Shown piece by piece: positions 10,001 to 11,962 of a stretch of DNA of 11,962 nt (position 1 is its first letter; the number at the start of each line of letters is the position of its first letter). Made by a program: the position numbers and the translations under genes. The stretch is from Lachnospiraceae bacterium (GTDB taxonomy: Bacteria > Bacillota > Clostridia > Lachnospirales > Lachnospiraceae). The notes under the pieces were generated by a model, which did not search any database, was not told the DNA's origin, and saw only the letters and a program-made list of their open reading frames with translations. Where the stretch lies: the NCBI GenBank assembly GCA_003484785.1, contig DNAD01000179.1:1-11962 (forward strand), in the 5' to 3' direction.

Positions 10001-11962
10001 GTTTACTGCGGTCTATCCTCTTCTTGTACAATCCGGGGAAACAGCGGATGAGCAGGTGATAAACGTTAAGGAGGCTCTTATAAGGATACCTGATCAGGGT
10101 ATCGGCTATGGCCTTCTGTATGACGATATTTCCGACCTTTCACCCTTTGTATTTAACTATCTCGGTGAGAGCCGGGCGGAAGCTTACGACGCATTTTTAC
10201 TTACCGGGGAGCCCTGCGGGGAGGAAATGGCGCCCGAAAACGGTGATCCGGGAACCATATCCTTTGATCTTCGCATCACGGACGAGGGTCTTTCCGTGGA
10301 ATGTACCTATGATCCGGTATTTAACAGCGAAATGACAGGCAGGCTCTTTGAGCAATATATCAAGGAGCTTTCGGAGCTTTCGCTTATGGCGGAAAAGGAA
10401 GGTCGCGTATACGGCCCCGGGGATCTGTGCAGGGGCACGGCCATGGAGATGAAGGACTGGAACGAGCTTACTTCCCTTTATCCCCCGGAAAAGCTTGATG
10501 CCGTGGCAAGGCTTACCCCTCTTCAGCAGGGAATGCTTTACCGCTATATCACCGAGCCTGAGAGCAGAACCTATTATCTGGAGGATCGTCTCTCTATAAA
10601 GGGAAGATGGGACAGAGAATGCTTTAAAGAAGCGCTCCGTCTGCTGTCAGTCCGTCATGACGCCCTCAGGCTGAGATTTGTGTATAACGGCCTTGAGGAG
10701 CCCTGGCAGGTAATACTTAAAGAGCAGGTTCCGGAGTATGAGGAGCAGGACAGAACGATAGAGGAGGCTGCAAAGGCAGAGAGAAAACGAGGCGTATCCC
10801 TGTTAGACGGCCCGGTCATGAGGTTTGTTAAATGTAAAGGAAATGAGCTTTTGATCGTTACTCATCACTGTATCCTGGACGGATGGAGCTTCCAGACGCT
10901 TATAAAGGATCTGATGCGCTATTATAAGGAGCTGCTTGAAGGCGTCTCCTATTCGGAGCTTAACAGGAAGGTTCTCGCGGAGAGAGAGCAGAATCCCTCC
11001 TTTGCGGATTACCTCAGTGAACAGAGCCTCAGGAATGCTCCTAAGAGCCTTATTCAATGGGAGAAATACCTGGAAGGGGTGGAAGAGGGCTCGGCCCCTG
11101 ATTCCTTCCGCTTAAAGCGCTCAAAGGTCATGAAGGGGAAAAAGGCGGAGAAAGCCTTATCACCGCTTCTTTGCGAAAGGATAAAGGCATATACCTCAAA
11201 GCACCATATTACCGCAAGCAGCTTTTTCGGCGTGCTCTGGGGGCTGCAGATGGGCTTTGAATGTTTCAATAACGATGTTATTTATGGAGAGACCGTGTCA
11301 GGGAGGAGCATCCCCCTTGCGGGCATAGAAAATGCGGTGGGGATGTTCATTCAGACTATCCCCGTGAGGGTACGATTTGATGAGACCACCGCAGTGCTCT
11401 CGCTGATGAAGAAACGCCAGGAGGATTACTATTCGATGCAGCCCTTCGAAGGTACGCCAATCAGCGAGATCGGGGCGCGTACGGGGCTTTCCTCCGGCCT
11501 TATAAAAACTCTGTACATTTACGAAAACTATCCGGTTGAGGAGGGGGATTATGTTTTAGAGCCTCTTTACGAGCAGGTTGAGTATGATATCATGCTTAAT
11601 GTAGCAGAGGAGGGGAATAACAGCTTTTCCTTAAGCCTTGCCTTTAACGGCGCGGAGTATCCCTCCGAATACATGGAACTGCTGCTTTCCCGTCTTATTA
11701 GCCTTTCGCAGAGAGTCACGGACAATGAAGAGGTTACTGTAGGAGGGCTTGAACGGGTAGCGGATGAGGAGAGAGAGTCTCTTCTTGGAGAGATCGCAGG
11801 CGAGAGCAGGGACTATCCGAGAAAGACCTGTCTCGATATGATCTACGAACAGGTCGGGCTGCAGCCTGAGCGGGATGCACTTATATTCGAGGACAGGCGC
11901 ATAAGCTACAGAGAGATGTGGGATGCTGCCGGGAGGGTTAAGGAAATGATCCGGTCTGAAAA
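4083..11962 (+). CDS. Multimodular non-ribosomal peptide synthetase, 3' end outside the window
   Basis: The reading frame stays open from ATG 4083 to the window edge: 2626 complete codons and no stop. The start overlaps the previous gene by 11 bp; a weak AGGA (4070-4073) lies nine bases upstream, and the first adenylation motifs begin within about 30 residues, so no later start fits. Domain order is A1-T1-C2-A2-T2-E-C3-A3(partial). Starting with A means it loads an unmodified amino acid, with no starter condensation or formylation domain. The E domain in module 2 predicts a D-residue at position 2. All motifs required for activity can be read: A3/A5/A7/A8/A10 in both full A domains, the phosphopantetheine serines Ser543 and Ser1606, and HHxxxDG in both C domains. 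The enzyme is cytosolic and needs a phosphopantetheinyl transferase, which is not in the window. Total length and release domain are unknown. The product could be a linear or cyclic peptide of at least three residues. Confidence 0.97.
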   Translation, partial: MTDNKKKESFYLSCFSEAVKRFPDKEALFFKEKSYTYAELDALTDRLAALLLKEGAGRGEIVPVLVPRSEYMTITALGILKTGAAYEPLDASHPEKRIRAMVEEAGASLVIVSKDYMGLIPDTLNDKPVRKILMEDIEKLPAADGPGSYDIAQDDVFVILYTSGSTGVPKGIMLTQHNISVLLSWYLSYYEVDENCRMGEHPSFVFDLAILESLLPLASGASVHIIPEEIRTDLLELGRFFDENKITHVTMTTQLGRQFAMNVKCSSLKHLTVGGEALVSVKPPEGYTLHNGYGPAECTAFVTMFPVLEDYPEKVPLGNPMPDVDIYILDSEGKKVRNGEIGELCIAGPHVSPGYLNHDDLTGKVFTDNPFSEDPEYKKMYHTGDLARIMENGLIEYMGRADRQIKIRGFRIEPAEIEALIKSFEGIQDVLVISFGSGEGKSLCAYYASEEPVDEDRLSELVASSKPSYMVPSCFIHLKEFPLNVNGKIDRQKLPVPEMRKNTGEYRAPQNDTEKKLAELFEQILSVERTGAGDDFFRLGGNSISAATLLFRIYETFSVKPGIRDIMEHPVVSDLADCILKLKESSDIKNSLEEAEIKALPKQDDYAVSSSQERIYTAQSLLPEGDPSYCLGITVSTDGAFDRERVIQTLKQLFIRHESLRTSFHITKQGLRQRISGTDAADIEEAIKRAEGKSLFEGDFDLGRAPLFSWRFGAEKLRFEWHHIISDGRSNVLFAREFMSLYNGEILEPLLLHQKEYADFEGRLKGLSVYQKRSEAFKRLAEGFADAEETQLITDAPFKSGAERPARHLQSVLNAEFSERIDRLCREYSVTPYMFLLTVYSVFLHFYTGKEELILGTVMDGRNEGQIDMLQGMFVNTVPLFVKVTDTETFPEVLYKVRDTVLFAIDNQSVSLEEVVSGFSGAGGFERTSHDRLLFDMLFVMQSLDRQLPGPDGKNAVLEFDAGERAMYDLTLEAEKIGSVYHFDLEYDSSLFSEENMRYAAGHFETLLKCCLKSVTDGKDALKISELSMIDEEERKTLLQDFQPAPLVREDRADTKVTDLIIDRAKEDPERTAVIFGDEALSYRELCERAFRLAGTIMKTAENDPQGANERRGVVFAKRCPSMIVSILGTLFSGCAYVPVSPEYPLERIIYLLKDSAPSFVVTASAALPEEALGYLAERGIPVMDCDTVTEEAVCVNEQELRDSIRSGESAAYMIYTSGTTGEPKGVVVEHRQLSALLCAYDDIYRLTRDDVVLQFADFVFDQSVWDIFHILTVGGALCLVPEEVRKDPEVLADYCEKHGVSAASLTPGYLRLLEPEAFKSLRLLDVGGEAPDRRLLREWAPGRTVFNTYGPTETTVNATSFLFSRDGVLTEDLIKGKNNVPIGKPVPGTRVYILNGDRLCPVSVAGELCISGDQVAREYFGRRELTEEKFCTDPFFGGRMYRTGDMARFLPDGNLEFAGRFDDQVKLRGFRIELTEIEAVLRSLDGIKDGAVLIKKSKTGEDVLCGYYVAEKETPISAEEIRTLLEERLPSYMVPGFLMPLEKLPVTINGKLDKRALPVPEGPGEAEYIAADGEKEQELVSAFSEILNLDRVSVTSDFLSMGGDSIKAIRIASLLRRKGYQADAGMILKYRTIRRIAPGLEKAGHREYREFTEVRKTPVMLQFEKAEMPEPSWYNQSVMLLLKDKYRISFLEEAIGLLVKLHGMLRMAAACDAGRGEAIMIRESAQPKLTVFNELSERERDEAATSIAKNTSPKDGRVIQAALFVNHGEQRLFLTIHHYAVDEVSWSILLDDLSFILESKREGRDPAETEKSLIERRTASFGEWAKYLWEYRDSEDFLPGKAFWEGQHKRLDEGSRSLSEWLKSFRRESDVDQNGQEDARDADSSKTPQTGHRFGRIRRLLPTDTAKGLLAAARKRYHSKADAILLAALMRALRQLGAPEKIIFQLESHGRGDSERLLKGSERLEISHTVGWFTAVYPLLVQSGETADEQVINVKEALIRIPDQGIGYGLLYDDISDLSPFVFNYLGESRAEAYDAFLLTGEPCGEEMAPENGDPGTISFDLRITDEGLSVECTYDPVFNSEMTGRLFEQYIKELSELSLMAEKEGRVYGPGDLCRGTAMEMKDWNELTSLYPPEKLDAVARLTPLQQGMLYRYITEPESRTYYLEDRLSIKGRWDRECFKEALRLLSVRHDALRLRFVYNGLEEPWQVILKEQVPEYEEQDRTIEEAAKAERKRGVSLLDGPVMRFVKCKGNELLIVTHHCILDGWSFQTLIKDLMRYYKELLEGVSYSELNRKVLAEREQNPSFADYLSEQSLRNAPKSLIQWEKYLEGVEEGSAPDSFRLKRSKVMKGKKAEKALSPLLCERIKAYTSKHHITASSFFGVLWGLQMGFECFNNDVIYGETVSGRSIPLAGIENAVGMFIQTIPVRVRFDETTAVLSLMKKRQEDYYSMQPFEGTPISEIGARTGLSSGLIKTLYIYENYPVEEGDYVLEPLYEQVEYDIMLNVAEEGNNSFSLSLAFNGAEYPSEYMELLLSRLISLSQRVTDNEEVTVGGLERVADEERESLLGEIAGESRDYPRKTCLDMIYEQVGLQPERDALIFEDRRISYREMWDAAGRVKEMIRSE
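4104..5582 (+). other. NRPS adenylation domain A1 (loading module)
   Basis: About residues 8-500. Core motifs: A3 YTSGSTGVPKG (161-171), A5 NGYGPAE (291-297), A7 YHTGDLA (381-387), A8 around RQIKIRGFR (403-411) and A10 NGKIDR (486-491) with catalytic Lys488. A5 has Ala in place of the usual Thr, a variant known in other active A domains. Aligning FDLAIL (206-211), the VTMTTQ strand, LTVGGE and NGYGPAECTAF to GrsA gives the ten-residue code D-L-L-T-T-G-G-A-F-K. I do not recognise a substrate for this code. The alignment was done by eye and the middle positions could shift by one. Confidence 0.9.
5604..5822 (+). other. NRPS thiolation (peptidyl carrier) domain T1
   Basis: About residues 508-580. 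The motif FFRLGGNSISA carries the phosphopantetheine attachment Ser543. The GGNS form (not GGDS) is typical of carriers not followed by an epimerization domain, which fits the C domain that comes next. Confidence 0.92.
5898..7172 (+). other. NRPS condensation domain C2, LCL type
   Basis: About residues 606-1030. It opens with VSSSQERIY (608-616), has RHESLRTSF, the active site HHIISDG with His723 as the catalytic second histidine, and GMFVNTVPLF near the end. The signature and the absence of an upstream E domain indicate joining of an L-configured (or achiral) first residue to the residue on T2. Confidence 0.88.
7251..8762 (+). other. NRPS adenylation domain A2
   Basis: About residues 1057-1560. 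Motifs: A3 YTSGTTGEPKG (1216-1226), FDQSVW (1261-1266), A5 NTYGPTETT (1348-1356), A7 YRTGDMA (from 1442), A8 with DQVKLRGFRIEL and A10 NGKLDK (1550-1555) with Lys1552. The manual alignment to GrsA gives the code D-Q-W-S-D-G-T-V-N-K. It does not match a code I can name. Asp at the 299-equivalent position may favour a polar or charged side chain, but that is speculation. Confidence 0.9.
8790..9008 (+). other. NRPS thiolation domain T2, epimerization-associated type
   Basis: About residues 1570-1642. The motif FLSMGGDSIKA carries Ser1606. The GGDSI form is the known signature of carrier domains that present substrate to an E domain, and an E domain does follow. Confidence 0.92.
9030..10403 (+). 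other. NRPS epimerization domain E
   Basis: About residues 1650-2107. E-type motifs read in order: TPVMLQFE near 1660, HHYAVDEVSW (1778-1787), ESHGRG with the expected catalytic Glu1948, HTVGWFT (1969-1975), IPDQGIGYG and FNYLGE (2024-2029). The HTVGWFT and GIGYG elements separate it from C domains. It should convert the peptidyl residue on T2 from L to D. The second motif has Glu where most members have Gly (HHxxxDG), but both catalytic residues, His and Glu, are kept. A hydrophilic Asp/Gln/Ser-rich linker at about 1867-1893 interrupts the domain between its halves. Confidence 0.9.
10500..11762 (+). other. NRPS condensation domain C3, probably DCL type
   Basis: About residues 2140-2560. It begins LTPLQQGML (2144-2152), then RHDALRLRF, the active site HHCILDGW (2261-2268), and GMFIQTIPVRV. 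It follows the E domain directly and has RHD where C2 has RHE, both consistent with a condensation domain that takes a D-residue donor and an L acceptor. Confidence 0.87.
11829..11962 (+). other. Start of NRPS adenylation domain A3 (cut by the window edge)
   Basis: The last 44 residues, from LDMIYEQ through ERDALIFEDRRISYREMW, match the N-terminal start of an adenylation domain and align with the starts of A1 (PDKEALFF, SYTYAEL) and A2 (PERTAVIF, ALSYREL). The specificity region lies outside the window. Confidence 0.85.

Noticed and set aside
9694..10335. Small + strand frames at 9694-9960 and 10108-10335
   Set aside because: They are out-of-frame shadows within the E domain, where the NRPS frame keeps all expected motifs.
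4083..11962. Frameshift or internal stop in the NRPS
   Set aside because: The frame was checked at motifs in every domain from A1 to C3, and all are in the same phase with no stop codon.

Overview
The window looks like one + strand operon from a Bacillota genome. Clostridia, probably a Lachnospiraceae-like gut or rumen anaerobe, is the best guess. This rests on AG-rich Shine-Dalgarno sites, free use of ATA/AGA/AGG codons at intermediate GC, dense packing and overlapping genes, and the protein types present; no marker gene proves the taxonomy. Four genes run the same way and fill almost the whole window. No RNA genes, insertion sequences, CRISPR arrays or canonical intrinsic terminators were seen.

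Layout: bases 1-54 are a short leader dominated by a strong imperfect hairpin (12-40) just ahead of the first ribosome binding site. Bases 55-639 encode an RmlC/RfbC-type dTDP-4-dehydrorhamnose 3,5-epimerase. After 17 bp, bases 657-2930 encode a 757-residue membrane protein. It has two predicted extracytoplasmic domains, each bounded by transmembrane helices, joined to a complete 12-helix major facilitator (MFS) domain. Next comes an exported periplasmic-binding-protein-like protein (about 2936-4093, PF04392-like), with no ABC permease or ATPase beside it. Its last 11 bp overlap the start of a giant non-ribosomal peptide synthetase (NRPS) that runs off the right edge (4083-11962, 2626 codons visible, no stop).

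The visible NRPS order is A1-T1-C2-A2-T2-E-C3-A3(start). It begins directly with an adenylation domain, so A1-T1 is the loading module. Module 2 carries an epimerization domain, which predicts a D-configured second residue. C3 follows the E domain, as expected for a condensation domain that accepts a D-residue donor. All core motifs needed for activity can be read. The two complete A domains give specificity codes (DLLTTGGAFK and DQWSDGTVNK by manual alignment to GrsA) that I cannot assign to a known substrate with confidence, so the peptide may be undescribed.

Inference on how the genes work together: the NRPS makes a peptide of at least three residues with D at position 2. The MFS part of the sensor-MFS protein may export it or a related molecule. 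The two extracytoplasmic domains and the orphan binding protein suggest that transport or biosynthesis responds to an external ligand. The epimerase may supply dTDP-L-rhamnose for glycosylation, or may be the tail of an upstream sugar-nucleotide operon. The tight spacing supports co-expression, but no biochemical link is proven by the sequence.
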